Source of the DNA: Tessaracoccus flavescens
Lineage (GTDB): Bacteria > Actinomycetota > Actinomycetes > Propionibacteriales > Propionibacteriaceae
Length of the DNA: 7,119 nucleotides
Assembly: GCA_020741375.1 (NCBI GenBank)
Contig: DYZF01000191.1
Coordinates: 1 to 7,119, forward strand
Direction: 5' to 3'
Shown here: positions 1 to 7,119 of the stretch, piece after piece
Position numbering within the stretch: the stretch's first letter is position 1
How the letters are laid out: every line of letters begins with the position of its first letter
The notes under the pieces: generated by a model
The model's database searches: none
The model's input: the letters and a program-made list of their open reading frames with translations, nothing else
What the model was told of the DNA's origin: nothing
Position numbers and translations under genes: made by a program

Positions 1-1505
<1,505 letters not shown>

Positions 1506-1514
1506 CGGCTAAGG

Positions 1515-2066
1515 TCAGCTGGCCGGCCAGTCCTGCGGGCGCTTGACGAAGCGGGACCAGAAGATCATCCCGACGGCGAAGCTCGCGACGCCCGCGCCGA
1601 GGTAGACCAGCGACGGATGCACGGCGCCGTCCCACCCGGTGGCGGCAGAGCGCACATCCTCACCCTTGAACACCTCGAACCACACGTCGTCCGGGGCGCA
1701 CTCGACGGTGGGGTAGCTGCGTGCGGGGGACTGGAACCGGAACACGGGCCGCTTCTCGATGGATTCGTCCAGCACGGGCGTGATGACGACGCCGTCCTCA
1801 CTGGTGAGCGTGCAGCTCTCGAGCGCACCGCGCAGGCTGGTGACGCCGTACTCACCGGACTGGGGGATGACGAGGGGCTCGCCGGAGGCTGAATCCCAGA
1901 TGTTGTCCACCTGGTAGTCCGGGTGGAAGTTCGATGTGATCGCGAAGTGTTGGTAGGCAGCGATCCCCAGCAGTAGCGCGCCGCCGACGAGCCCTGCCAC
2001 CGCCAGCAGCATGCCGATGCCTCGGAGCACCCAATGCGGGCGGCGGAACGTGTCAGTCGCGGTCAT
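1515..2066 (-). CDS. Hypothetical membrane protein with two TM segments and a cysteine-containing extracytoplasmic domain
   Basis: I do not recognise the family. From the ATG at 2066 the product is 183 residues: a short basic N-terminus, a strongly hydrophobic segment at about residues 13-36, a roughly 115-residue polar middle, a second hydrophobic segment at about 152-171, and a short basic tail ([10 protein letters not shown]). The positive-inside rule predicts both ends in the cytoplasm and the middle outside. Cys85 and Cys123 are the only cysteines, both in the middle part, and could form a disulfide. In-frame ATGs also exist at 2075, 2078 and 2087. I prefer 2066 because a TATGAT -10-like box ends exactly 7 nt before it and no good Shine-Dalgarno sequence precedes any alternative. 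The frame stays open upstream across uvrC, but that extension is antisense shadow. The gene sits alone between convergent uvrA and divergent uvrC. Membrane topology is inferred from hydrophobicity; the function is unknown. Confidence 0.8.
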   Translation of the reverse strand: MTATDTFRRPHWVLRGIGMLLAVAGLVGGALLLGIAAYQHFAITSNFHPDYQVDNIWDSASGEPLVIPQSGEYGVTSLRGALESCTLTSEDGVVITPVLDESIEKRPVFRFQSPARSYPTVECAPDDVWFEVFKGEDVRSAATGWDGAVHPSLVYLGAGVASFAVGMIFWSRFVKRPQDWPAS

Positions 2067-2073
2067 GGGCTTC

Positions 2074-2079
2074 ATCATA
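2074..2079 (-). promoter_or_regulatory. Putative -10 box (TATGAT) for a leaderless membrane-protein mRNA
   Basis: On the minus strand TATGAT (5 of 6 matches to TATAAT) is followed by exactly 7 nt and then the ATG at 2066. That spacing would place the transcription start at or next to the A of the start codon. No convincing -35 hexamer is seen at the normal distance, which is common in actinobacterial promoters. This is inference from pattern only. Confidence 0.5.
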
Positions 2080-2086
2080 GGCGGCA

Positions 2087-2092
2087 TAAGAT
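2087..2092 (+). promoter_or_regulatory. Putative -10 box (TAAGAT) for a leaderless uvrC mRNA
   Basis: TAAGAT fits the actinobacterial TANNNT -10 pattern and ends exactly 7 nt before the uvrC ATG at 2100, so transcription could start at the start codon. No Shine-Dalgarno sequence precedes uvrC, consistent with a leaderless message. No clear -35 is visible; the expected place falls within the start of the divergent membrane gene. I see no actinobacterial LexA box (GAAC-N4-GTTC) here. Confidence 0.5.
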
Positions 2093-2099
2093 CAACGGC

Positions 2100-4019
2100 A
2101 TGGCTGACCCGAAGACCTACCGTCCGCGGCCGGGATCCATCCCGACTGACCCCGGGGTGTACCGGTTCTTCGACGCGTTCGGCAACGTCATTTACGTCGG
2201 CAAGGCCAAGAACCTGCGGCAGCGGCTCAACTCCTACTTCGCGGACCCGGCGGCCCTCCACTTCCGCACCCAGACGATGGTGCGCACCGCGTCCAAGGTG
2301 GAGTGGACGGTGGTGCGCAACGAGTTGGAGGCGCTCCAACTCGAATACACGTGGATCCAGCAGTTCGATCCGCGGTTCAACGTGAAATACCGCGACGACA
2401 AGTCCTACCCTTGGCTGGCCGTGTCGATGGCCGATGAATACCCGCGGGTCTGGGTGGGCCGCGGGGCGAAGAAGCGCGGCACCCGCTACTTCGGTCCGTT
2501 CGGCCAGGCGTGGGCGATCCGCGAGACCGTCGACCTCCTCCTGCGGGTCTTCCCCATGCGCTCGTGCACGCAGGGCGTGTTCAACCGGGCTCGGTCGTCG
2601 GGCCGCGCATGTCTGCTGGGCGACATCGGCAAGTGCTCGGCCCCGTGCGTCGGCCGGGTGAGCGCAGAGGAGCACCGCTCCATCGCGGAGGATTTCTGCT
2701 CCTTCATGGGCGGCAACACCGGTGGCATCATCGGTCGGATCGAGCGCGACATGTATGACGCGTCGGCCAACTTGAACTTCGAGCGTGCCGCCGTGCTGCG
2801 AGATTCGCTGTCTGCGCTCAAGCGCGTCCGGGAGAAGAACTCGGTGGTGCTGAGCGACGGGCTGCGGGCAGACGTCGTCGGATTCGCCGACGACGGCCAG
2901 CAGGTGGCCGTTCAGGTCTTCCACGTCGTCGACGGTCGGATACTAGGTGAACGTGGCTGGATCGCCGACCGCTCCGACGATGCCCCGCTGACCGAACTCC
3001 TCGAGGCGTTCCTCGCCACGCTGTATACAGATGACCTGGAGATTCCGCCGCACATCTTCTCCTCCGTGGAGGCCGAGGACACCATCGTCGATCACCTCAG
3101 CGAGCGGCGCGGCTCCTCAGTCAGCATCCGGGTGCCGCTGCGTGGGGAGAAGCGGGCTCTACTGGACACCGTGGTCAAGAACGCTGAGCTCGCGTTGGAT
3201 CAGGCCAAGCTGCGCCGTGCCTCAGACCTCACCACCCGCAACCTGGCGCTGGATGAGGTGGCCCAGGCGCTCGGGCTGGACGAGCCGCCGCTCAGGATCG
3301 AGTGTTACGACATCTCGCACACCATGGGCGAGGAAGTGGTGGGCTCGATGGTGGTGTTCGAGGACGGGCTGCCGCGCAAGAGCGAATACCGCCGCTTCAT
3401 CATCAAGAGCTTCGAGGGGTCCAACGATGTTGCGGCCATGACCGAGGTGCTCAGCCGTCGCCTGCGCCGCCTCGTCGACGACCGGCGCGCCGACGTCAAG
3501 GTGGACGCAACCACCGGCGAAGCCGCCAAGTTCTCCTACGCGCCCGGCCTCATCGTCGTCGACGGCGGACTCCCGCAAGTCAACGCCGCGGCCGCGGTGC
3601 TGCGCGAGATGGGGCTCGACGGCGAAATCGCCCTGTGCGGCCTCGCCAAGCGACTGGAGGAACTGTGGGTGCCGGGGGAGGAGTACCCGCTCATCCTGCC
3701 CCGCGCCTCCGAGGGGTTGTACCTCCTGCAGCGGCTGCGCGACGAGGCGCACCGCTTCGCGATCACCCACCACCGCTCGCGTCGGGCGAAGCACGTGGTG
3801 GAATCCGTGCTGGACGACGTCCCGGGCTTGGGGGAGCTGCGGCGCAAGGCGCTGCTCACTTACTTCGGCAGCCTGCGGAAGCTGCGCCAGGCCACCGTCG
3901 ACGAGATCGCGGAAGTGCCCGGGTTCGGCCCTGTGCTCGCGGCCTCGGTCAAGGCAGCGGTGGCCGGGACGGGCGGCGAGGCGATCAACCTGACCACGGG
4001 TGAGGTGACCGAACTGTGA
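2100..4019 (+). CDS. uvrC: UvrABC excinuclease nuclease subunit UvrC
   Basis: UvrC makes both the 3' and 5' incisions around a lesion bound by UvrB in nucleotide excision repair. The product is 639 residues, normal for the family. The N-terminal GIY-YIG nuclease spans about residues 16-100, with Tyr21, Tyr32, Arg42, Tyr46, Glu82 and Asn94 aligning with the catalytic set known from Thermotoga UvrC. Four cysteines (156, 171, 179, 183) match the region reported to hold an iron-sulfur cluster in E. coli UvrC. The UvrB-binding UVR motif lies at about 212-246. The C-terminal RNase H-like 5'-incision nuclease has Asp404 (ECYDISHT), Asp488 (VVDGG) and His551 (RDEAHRFA). Tandem helix-hairpin-helix motifs lie at about 568-625 ([23 protein letters not shown]). 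The start at 2100 ([12 protein letters not shown]) matches actinobacterial UvrC N-termini; an upstream in-frame ATG at 2034 lies inside the divergent gene and is rejected. A few codons unusual for this GC-rich gene occur near 2939-2946 (ATA CTA). Confidence 0.98.
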   Translation: MADPKTYRPRPGSIPTDPGVYRFFDAFGNVIYVGKAKNLRQRLNSYFADPAALHFRTQTMVRTASKVEWTVVRNELEALQLEYTWIQQFDPRFNVKYRDDKSYPWLAVSMADEYPRVWVGRGAKKRGTRYFGPFGQAWAIRETVDLLLRVFPMRSCTQGVFNRARSSGRACLLGDIGKCSAPCVGRVSAEEHRSIAEDFCSFMGGNTGGIIGRIERDMYDASANLNFERAAVLRDSLSALKRVREKNSVVLSDGLRADVVGFADDGQQVAVQVFHVVDGRILGERGWIADRSDDAPLTELLEAFLATLYTDDLEIPPHIFSSVEAEDTIVDHLSERRGSSVSIRVPLRGEKRALLDTVVKNAELALDQAKLRRASDLTTRNLALDEVAQALGLDEPPLRIECYDISHTMGEEVVGSMVVFEDGLPRKSEYRRFIIKSFEGSNDVAAMTEVLSRRLRRLVDDRRADVKVDATTGEAAKFSYAPGLIVVDGGLPQVNAAAAVLREMGLDGEIALCGLAKRLEELWVPGEEYPLILPRASEGLYLLQRLRDEAHRFAITHHRSRRAKHVVESVLDDVPGLGELRRKALLTYFGSLRKLRQATVDEIAEVPGFGPVLAASVKAAVAGTGGEAINLTTGEVTEL

Positions 4020-4036
4020 TCCTCACCGGGGCCGGT

Positions 4037-4051
4037 TTGAACACTGTTCAA
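4037..4051. promoter_or_regulatory. Perfect inverted repeat, probable BioQ operator upstream of bioY
   Basis: TTGAAC-ACT-GTTCAA is a perfect 6+3+6 palindrome in the uvrC-bioY gap, 40 nt before the bioY start codon. Its core TGAAC-N3-GTTCA closely matches the motif I recall for BioQ, the TetR-family biotin regulator of actinobacteria (TGAAC-N3-GTTAC in Corynebacterium glutamicum), and it precedes a biotin transporter operon. The left arm TTGAAC could also serve as a -35 element, so a bound repressor would occlude the promoter. The actinobacterial LexA box has a 4-nt centre (GAAC-N4-GTTC), so this N3 site is less likely to be an SOS box despite the neighbouring uvr genes. Confidence 0.72.
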
Positions 4052-4066
4052 GAGGCGGTGTTAGAT
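4037..4066 (+). promoter_or_regulatory. Tentative bioYMN promoter overlapping the operator
   Basis: A TTGAAC -35-like hexamer (4037-4042, 4 of 6 matches) is followed after 18 nt by TTAGAT (4061-4066, 3 of 6 matches to TATAAT). Transcription would start near 4073, giving a short leader that still contains the bioY Shine-Dalgarno sequence. The hexamers are weak; the main support is their overlap with the operator-like palindrome. Confidence 0.3.
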
Positions 4067-4078
4067 GTCTCCTGACAC

Positions 4079-4085
4079 GAAGGAG
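4079..4085 (+). promoter_or_regulatory. Strong Shine-Dalgarno (GAAGGAG) that fixes the bioY start
   Basis: GAAGGAG ends 6 nt before the ATG at 4092, an optimal spacing. It selects that codon over the in-frame upstream ATG at 4065, which has no comparable ribosome binding site and would add nine polar residues containing the SD itself. Confidence 0.8.
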
Positions 4086-4091
4086 TCCTCC

Positions 4092-4673
4092 ATGAGCACC
4101 CAGGCCGCATCCACGCGATCCTTTGCCCCCACCGACGTCGCCTACGTCGCCGTCTTCGCCGCCCTCATCGGCGCACTCGCCCTGATCCCCACCGTCATGA
4201 TCGGCGCCGTCCCCTTCTCGTTCCCGCTCATCGGCGTCGCGTTGGCCGGCCTCTGCCTCGGTCCGTGGCGCGGGGCGCTGGCGGTTCTCCTGTACGTCGT
4301 GGCCGGCACGGCAGGCCTGCCGATCTTCTCGGGCGGCAAGTCAGGCCCCGGCGTGCTGTTCGGGCTCACCGGCGGCTACGTCGTCAGCTTCGTCGTCGCG
4401 GCCCTCATCGTCGGGTTCGTCGCCCGCTGGGCCGTGCGCCGGGGTCTTTCGGCCATGACGCTGGTGTGGTTCGTCGTCGGCGGGGTGATCGCCCGCTTCG
4501 TCGCCATCATGCCGCTGGGAATGCTCGGCCTCATGCGCGCCGGCGGCATGGACGCCGCTGCGGCCTTCAAGGCGGACATCGTGTTCGTCCTGCCGGACCT
4601 GCTGAAGTTCGTCCTCGCCTCCCTGCTGGCGCTCTCGGTGCACAAGGCTTTCCCGAGGCTGCTCGGTCGATGA
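4092..4673 (+). CDS. bioY: Biotin ECF transporter substrate-binding subunit BioY
   Basis: BioY is the integral-membrane S component that captures biotin for an energy-coupling-factor importer. The 193-residue product has the expected size and is almost entirely hydrophobic, consistent with six membrane segments. Family landmarks are visible: LGPWRGALAVLLYVVAGTAG at residues 56-75, then LPIFSGGKSGPGVLFGLTGGY (about 76-96), the signature core of BioY. Near the C-terminus, LPDLLK places Asp169 and Lys172 at the D-x2-K spacing known to contact biotin in Lactococcus BioY; the usual Pro-Gly-Asp there reads Leu-Pro-Asp, a small departure. The start is set by the SD at 4079-4085. Its stop overlaps the bioM start (ATGA, 4670-4673), indicating translational coupling. 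A BioQ-like operator upstream suggests repression when biotin is plentiful. Confidence 0.95.
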   Translation: MSTQAASTRSFAPTDVAYVAVFAALIGALALIPTVMIGAVPFSFPLIGVALAGLCLGPWRGALAVLLYVVAGTAGLPIFSGGKSGPGVLFGLTGGYVVSFVVAALIVGFVARWAVRRGLSAMTLVWFVVGGVIARFVAIMPLGMLGLMRAGGMDAAAAFKADIVFVLPDLLKFVLASLLALSVHKAFPRLLGR

Positions 4674-5365
4674 TCAGCCTGCGCGATGTCAGCGTCATCG
4701 TCCCGGCCGTGCGCCGGGGCGACGCCGACCGCGCGCTGCTCACCGACATCACCCTGGACCTCGCCGAGCGCCGCATCGCCGTGGTCGGTGCCAACGGGTC
4801 CGGCAAGTCGACGCTGCTGCGGCTCCTCAACGGGCTGCGGCAGCCCAGCGCCGGGAGCGTCACCGTCGACGGTCGCGACACGGTGCGCGACGCGAAGGCC
4901 GTCCGGAGCCGAGTGGGGTTCGTCTTCACCGACCCGCTCGCACAGCTGTTGATGTCCACGCCCGTGGAGGACGTCGAGCTGAGCCTTCGCGGCATCGTCG
5001 CGGACCGCAAGCAGCGCACCGCGCGAGCCATGAAACTGCTCGACGAGCGCGGCTTGGCGCCGCTCGCGCACCAGAGCATTTACGACCTGAGCGGCGGCGA
5101 GCGGCAGTTGGTCGCGCTGACTAGCGTGCTGGCGGTGTCGCCGTCGATCCTGATCGCGGACGAGCCCACCACGCTGCTCGACCTGCGCAACAAGAAGGCG
5201 CTGCGCCGTGTGTTCGCCGACCTTGAGCAGCAGCTGATCTTCTCCACGCACGATCTGGATTTCGCGGCCGACGCTGAGCGGGTCATCGTCATCGACGGTG
5301 GTCGCGTCATCGCCGACGGCGAACCGCACGCAGCGCTCGCGCACTACGAGGCGGCCATGGCGTGA
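4670..5365 (+). CDS. bioM: Biotin ECF transporter ATPase subunit BioM
   Basis: BioM is the ABC-type ATPase (A component) that powers BioY-dependent biotin uptake from the cytoplasmic face. The 231-residue product has a complete nucleotide-binding domain: Walker A GANGSGKST (residues 40-48, Lys46), a Q-loop region FVFTDPLAQLLMSTPVEDV at about 85-105 in the style of biotin and cobalt/nickel ECF ATPases, signature LSGGERQ (140-146), Walker B ILIADEP (160-166, catalytic Glu165), a D-loop LLDL, and the switch His194 in STHDLDF. The start ATG at 4670 overlaps the bioY stop by 4 nt; there is no strong SD, so translation is probably coupled to bioY. A much longer open frame extends upstream through bioY but is a shadow. 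Assignment to biotin rather than another vitamin rests on the flanking bioY and bioN. Confidence 0.94.
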   Translation: MISLRDVSVIVPAVRRGDADRALLTDITLDLAERRIAVVGANGSGKSTLLRLLNGLRQPSAGSVTVDGRDTVRDAKAVRSRVGFVFTDPLAQLLMSTPVEDVELSLRGIVADRKQRTARAMKLLDERGLAPLAHQSIYDLSGGERQLVALTSVLAVSPSILIADEPTTLLDLRNKKALRRVFADLEQQLIFSTHDLDFAADAERVIVIDGGRVIADGEPHAALAHYEAAMA

Positions 5366-5982
5366 ACGTCCACTCGTCGTTGCTGGGGATCTACGAGCCC
5401 GGCCCGGGCTGGCTCTTCCGGCTGCCCGTTGGCTGGAAGTACGTGCTGGTGCTGGCCCTCACCCTGCCGCCCATCCTGGTCGGGCAGTGGTGGCTCACCG
5501 CCGTGTTCATCGTCGTCACCTTGCTGCTGCTGTGGTCCTCGGGCATCGGCCCACCACGCGCGCTGAAGATCGGCTGGCCGCTGTGGCTCATGCTGGCCGC
5601 GGTGCTGGCCTATCAAGTGGCGATCCTCAACCCGGCTGGCGCGGTGGTGCAACCCGGCAACATCCTCATCGCAGTGCTGGCAGCCCGGATCCTGACGCTC
5701 ACCACGTCCACGCCGGTGTTGATGGATGCGCTCGCCGCCGGCTTGGCGCCGCTGCGCTGGATCCGGGTGGACCCGCGGCAAGTGGCGCTCGCGATCGCCC
5801 TGATGATCCGCTCCATCCCGTACCTCCTCGGGTCCATTGAGGACGCCCGCGATGCGGCTCGTGCCCGCGGCCGCGACCGCAACCCGGTCCTCCTCCTGAC
5901 CCCCGTCGTCGTGGGTGCCGTGGCCTACGCGCAACGCACCGGTGAGGCGCTACACGCCCGCGGCCTGCCTGCCGAGGACTAG
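5362..5982 (+). CDS. bioN: Biotin ECF transporter transmembrane coupling subunit BioN
   Basis: BioN is the T component, a membrane protein linking ATP hydrolysis in BioM to movement of BioY. The 206-residue product shows hydrophobic segments at about residues 27-40, 44-59, 72-88, 100-115 and 175-190, and a charged cytoplasmic coupling region between the last two. The two short Ala-Arg-Gly motifs diagnostic of ECF T proteins are present: ARG at 168-170 (AARARGRDRN) and ARG at 199-201 (ALHARGLPAED). These are the segments that dock into the ATPase grooves. The GTG start at 5362 overlaps the bioM stop by 4 nt (GTGA) and has a weak GAGG at 5348-5351, so translation is likely coupled. BioN is somewhat short among T proteins but complete at both ends. 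rapZ begins 10 nt after its stop. Confidence 0.93.
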   Translation: MNVHSSLLGIYEPGPGWLFRLPVGWKYVLVLALTLPPILVGQWWLTAVFIVVTLLLLWSSGIGPPRALKIGWPLWLMLAAVLAYQVAILNPAGAVVQPGNILIAVLAARILTLTTSTPVLMDALAAGLAPLRWIRVDPRQVALAIALMIRSIPYLLGSIEDARDAARARGRDRNPVLLLTPVVVGAVAYAQRTGEALHARGLPAED

Positions 5983-5985
5983 GCT
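5980..5985 (+). promoter_or_regulatory. Putative -10 box (TAGGCT) for a leaderless rapZ mRNA
   Basis: TAGGCT fits TANNNT, a common form of -10 element in GC-rich actinobacteria, and ends exactly 7 nt before the rapZ ATG at 5993, the same spacing seen before uvrC and the minus-strand membrane gene. It overlaps the bioN stop codon. The GGAGG at 5986-5990 is only 2 nt from the ATG, too close for a normal Shine-Dalgarno. No clear -35 is visible. Confidence 0.45.
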
Positions 5986-5992
5986 GGAGGGC

Positions 5993-6856
5993 ATGACCGA
6001 CGCCTCCATCGAGCTCGCCCTGATCACGGGGCTGTCCGGCTCCGGTAAACGGACCGCGGCCCACACCATGGAGGACCTCGGCTGGTACGTCGTCGACAAC
6101 CTCCCGCCGGAGATGATGCCGGCACTCACCGAGACGCTGAAGCGCTTCGGGGTATCGCGCATAGCCGTCGTGGCCGACGTGCGAACCCGCGAGCAGTTCG
6201 AGCGACTGCCGGCCGCACTCACCCTCCTGCGCAGCGAGGGCGTGCCCATCACCACCTTGTTCCTCGAGGCCTCCGACGACGTGATCGTGCAGCGTCAGGA
6301 ATCCAACCGCCGCCCGCTGCCGCTGCAGGGCGGCGACCGCCTCCTTGAGGGCATCCAGCGGGAGCGCCGCCTGCTCGCCGAGCTGCGCGCCAAGGCGGAC
6401 ATCGTCGTCGACACCAGCCGCCTCTCGGCCCGCCAACTCACGCAGCGCATCGTCAACCACTTCGGGGACGACGCCGCCGACAAGCTGAAGATCTCCGTCA
6501 TCTCGTTCGGCTTCAAGAACGGATCGCCCATCGACGCCGACATGATCTTCGACGTGCGCTTCCTGCCCAACCCGTTCTGGATCCCGGAGCTGCGCCCGAA
6601 GTCCGGCCTCAGCCGCGACGTCGCCCAATACGTGCTGAAGCAGCCTGCCGCACAGCTCTTCCAAGATCACATGGTCAACCTCATCGACACCGTCTCTCCC
6701 GGCTATCTGGCCGAGGGGAAGCGGCAGGTGACGGTGGCGATCGGCTGCACCGGCGGCAAGCACCGCTCCACGTCGATGGGGGAGGAGCTTGCCGTCAGGC
6801 TCAAGGCCAAGGGGTATCCCACCACCATCCTCCACCGAGACTTGGGGAAGGAGTGA
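5993..6856 (+). CDS. rapZ: RNase adapter / nucleotide-binding protein RapZ (YvcJ family)
   Basis: RapZ/YvcJ proteins bind nucleotides through an N-terminal P-loop domain and carry a C-terminal domain that in E. coli senses glucosamine-6-phosphate and steers small-RNA control of glmS. The role in actinobacteria is not settled. The 287-residue product has the P-loop GLSGSGKRT (residues 13-21), then the family motif EDLGWYVVDNLPPEM. VVADVRTR follows as a Walker-B-like strand, then ASDDVIVQRQESNRRPLPLQG. The C-terminal domain has SFGFKNGSPIDADMIFDVRF, FLPNPFWIPELRP, the signature IGCTGGKHRS (250-259) and the terminal LHRDLGKE seen in actinobacterial homologues. The residue after the P-loop Lys19 is Arg20, where Ser or Thr is canonical. 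The start at 5993 gives the usual N-terminus; an upstream in-frame ATG at 5915 is inside bioN and is rejected. The stop overlaps the yvcK start by 4 nt. Confidence 0.95.
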   Translation: MTDASIELALITGLSGSGKRTAAHTMEDLGWYVVDNLPPEMMPALTETLKRFGVSRIAVVADVRTREQFERLPAALTLLRSEGVPITTLFLEASDDVIVQRQESNRRPLPLQGGDRLLEGIQRERRLLAELRAKADIVVDTSRLSARQLTQRIVNHFGDDAADKLKISVISFGFKNGSPIDADMIFDVRFLPNPFWIPELRPKSGLSRDVAQYVLKQPAAQLFQDHMVNLIDTVSPGYLAEGKRQVTVAIGCTGGKHRSTSMGEELAVRLKAKGYPTTILHRDLGKE

Positions 6857-7119
6857 GCATCCATCGGCTGCCCAAGGTTGTGGCCTTGGGCGGTGGCCAT
6901 GGGTTGTCGGCGTCGCTGACGGCGCTGCGGCGCGTCACGGACAGGCTCACCGCGGTGGTCACGGTCGCCGACGACGGCGGATCCTCGGGCCGGCTGCGCG
7001 ACGAGTTCAACTGCCTCCCTCCCGGCGACCTGCGCATGGCGCTCGCAGCGCTGTGTTCCGACGATCACGTCGGCCGGACGTGGGCGAGCGTTCTGCAGTC
7101 GCGCTTCGGCGGCGACGGC
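6853..7119 (+). CDS. yvcK: YvcK/CuvA-family gluconeogenesis factor, N-terminal part (3' end outside window)
   Basis: YvcK proteins (CuvA in mycobacteria) bind UDP-sugars such as UDP-GlcNAc and are needed for normal cell-wall synthesis and growth on gluconeogenic carbon sources. The window holds 89 codons, starting with GTG at 6853 (MSIHRLPKVVALGGGHG). Visible family motifs are the glycine-rich loop ALGGGHGLSASLTALRR (residues 11-27), then VTVADDGGSSGRLRDEF (about 37-53) and LPPGDLRMALAAL (about 55-67). The ATG-less GTG start overlaps the rapZ stop (GTGA). An AAGGAG sequence runs directly into this GTG, too close to act as its SD, so reinitiation after rapZ is the likely mode. The next in-frame GTG (6880) would delete the first strand before the glycine loop. 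The conserved neighbour expected beyond the window is whiA. Confidence 0.94.
   Translation, partial: MSIHRLPKVVALGGGHGLSASLTALRRVTDRLTAVVTVADDGGSSGRLRDEFNCLPPGDLRMALAALCSDDHVGRTWASVLQSRFGGDG

Noticed and set aside
1519..1530. 12-bp palindrome CTGGCCGGCCAG near the uvrA / membrane-gene convergence as a terminator
   Set aside because: It lies within the last codons of the minus-strand gene, folds into only a 4-bp stem, and has no T tract on either side. GC-rich palindromes of this length are expected by chance here.
2067..2924. Minus-strand open frame extending the membrane-protein gene to 469 residues
   Set aside because: The extension runs antisense through the well-supported uvrC coding region, is rich in Arg/His/Glu of the shadow-frame type, and has no family features. 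The membrane protein starts near 2066.
4025..4038. ACCGG-GG-CCGGT-TT as a rho-independent terminator after uvrC
   Set aside because: The loop would be only 2 nt, the stem 5 bp and the T run 3 nt. It is too weak to call, and uvrC may read through into bioY.
4037..4051. LexA/SOS box, given the nearby uvrA and uvrC
   Set aside because: The actinobacterial LexA box is GAAC-N4-GTTC, whereas this site has a 3-nt centre. It lies before bioY rather than before a uvr gene.
4065..4091. Upstream ATG at 4065 as the bioY start
   Set aside because: It has no ribosome binding site, while GAAGGAG is ideally placed for the ATG at 4092. The extra residues are polar and not family-like.
4376..5344. Long minus-strand open frame across bioY and bioM
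   Set aside because: It is a shadow frame opposite two genes with intact family motifs, and its composition is not protein-like.
5699..6835. Long minus-strand open frame (378 residues) across bioN and rapZ
   Set aside because: This is a typical antisense shadow in GC-rich DNA: low-complexity Gly/Arg/His/Asp composition, and it lies fully opposite two recognisable genes.

Overview
The window is GC-rich, gene-dense DNA with the codon bias and gene order of a high-GC Gram-positive bacterium (Actinomycetota). The run uvrC - rapZ - yvcK is a conserved actinobacterial chromosomal block that normally continues into whiA. A Propionibacteriales-type organism is plausible, but the sequence alone does not settle the family. 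I see no mobile element, CRISPR array, tRNA or rRNA.

Layout: (1) 1-1505, plus strand: the C-terminal half of uvrA, cut by the window edge. (2) 1515-2066, minus strand: a gene for a 183-residue protein of unknown function with two membrane segments, convergent with uvrA. (3) 2100-4019, plus: complete uvrC, divergent from the membrane-protein gene with only 33 bp between start codons. (4) 4092-5982, plus: bioY-bioM-bioN, a complete three-subunit ECF biotin importer with overlapping junctions, preceded by a perfect inverted repeat that looks like a BioQ operator. (5) 5993-6856, plus: rapZ. (6) 6853-7119, plus: the first 89 codons of yvcK/cuvA, cut by the window edge.

Functionally, UvrA and UvrC are the damage-recognition ATPase and the dual-incision nuclease of nucleotide excision repair. 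BioY binds biotin, BioM supplies ATP hydrolysis and BioN couples the two. RapZ and YvcK are nucleotide/nucleotide-sugar-binding proteins linked in other bacteria to amino-sugar and cell-envelope metabolism. The bioYMN cassette interrupts the usual uvrC-rapZ adjacency.

The most informative non-coding signals are a TTGAAC-ACT-GTTCAA palindrome before bioY and three TANNNT -10-like boxes, each ending exactly 7 nt before an ATG. These boxes precede the minus-strand membrane gene, uvrC and rapZ, and suggest leaderless transcripts. I did not find a novel defence or biosynthetic system; the genes are mostly well-known housekeeping families, and the interest lies in regulation and in the uncharacterised membrane protein.
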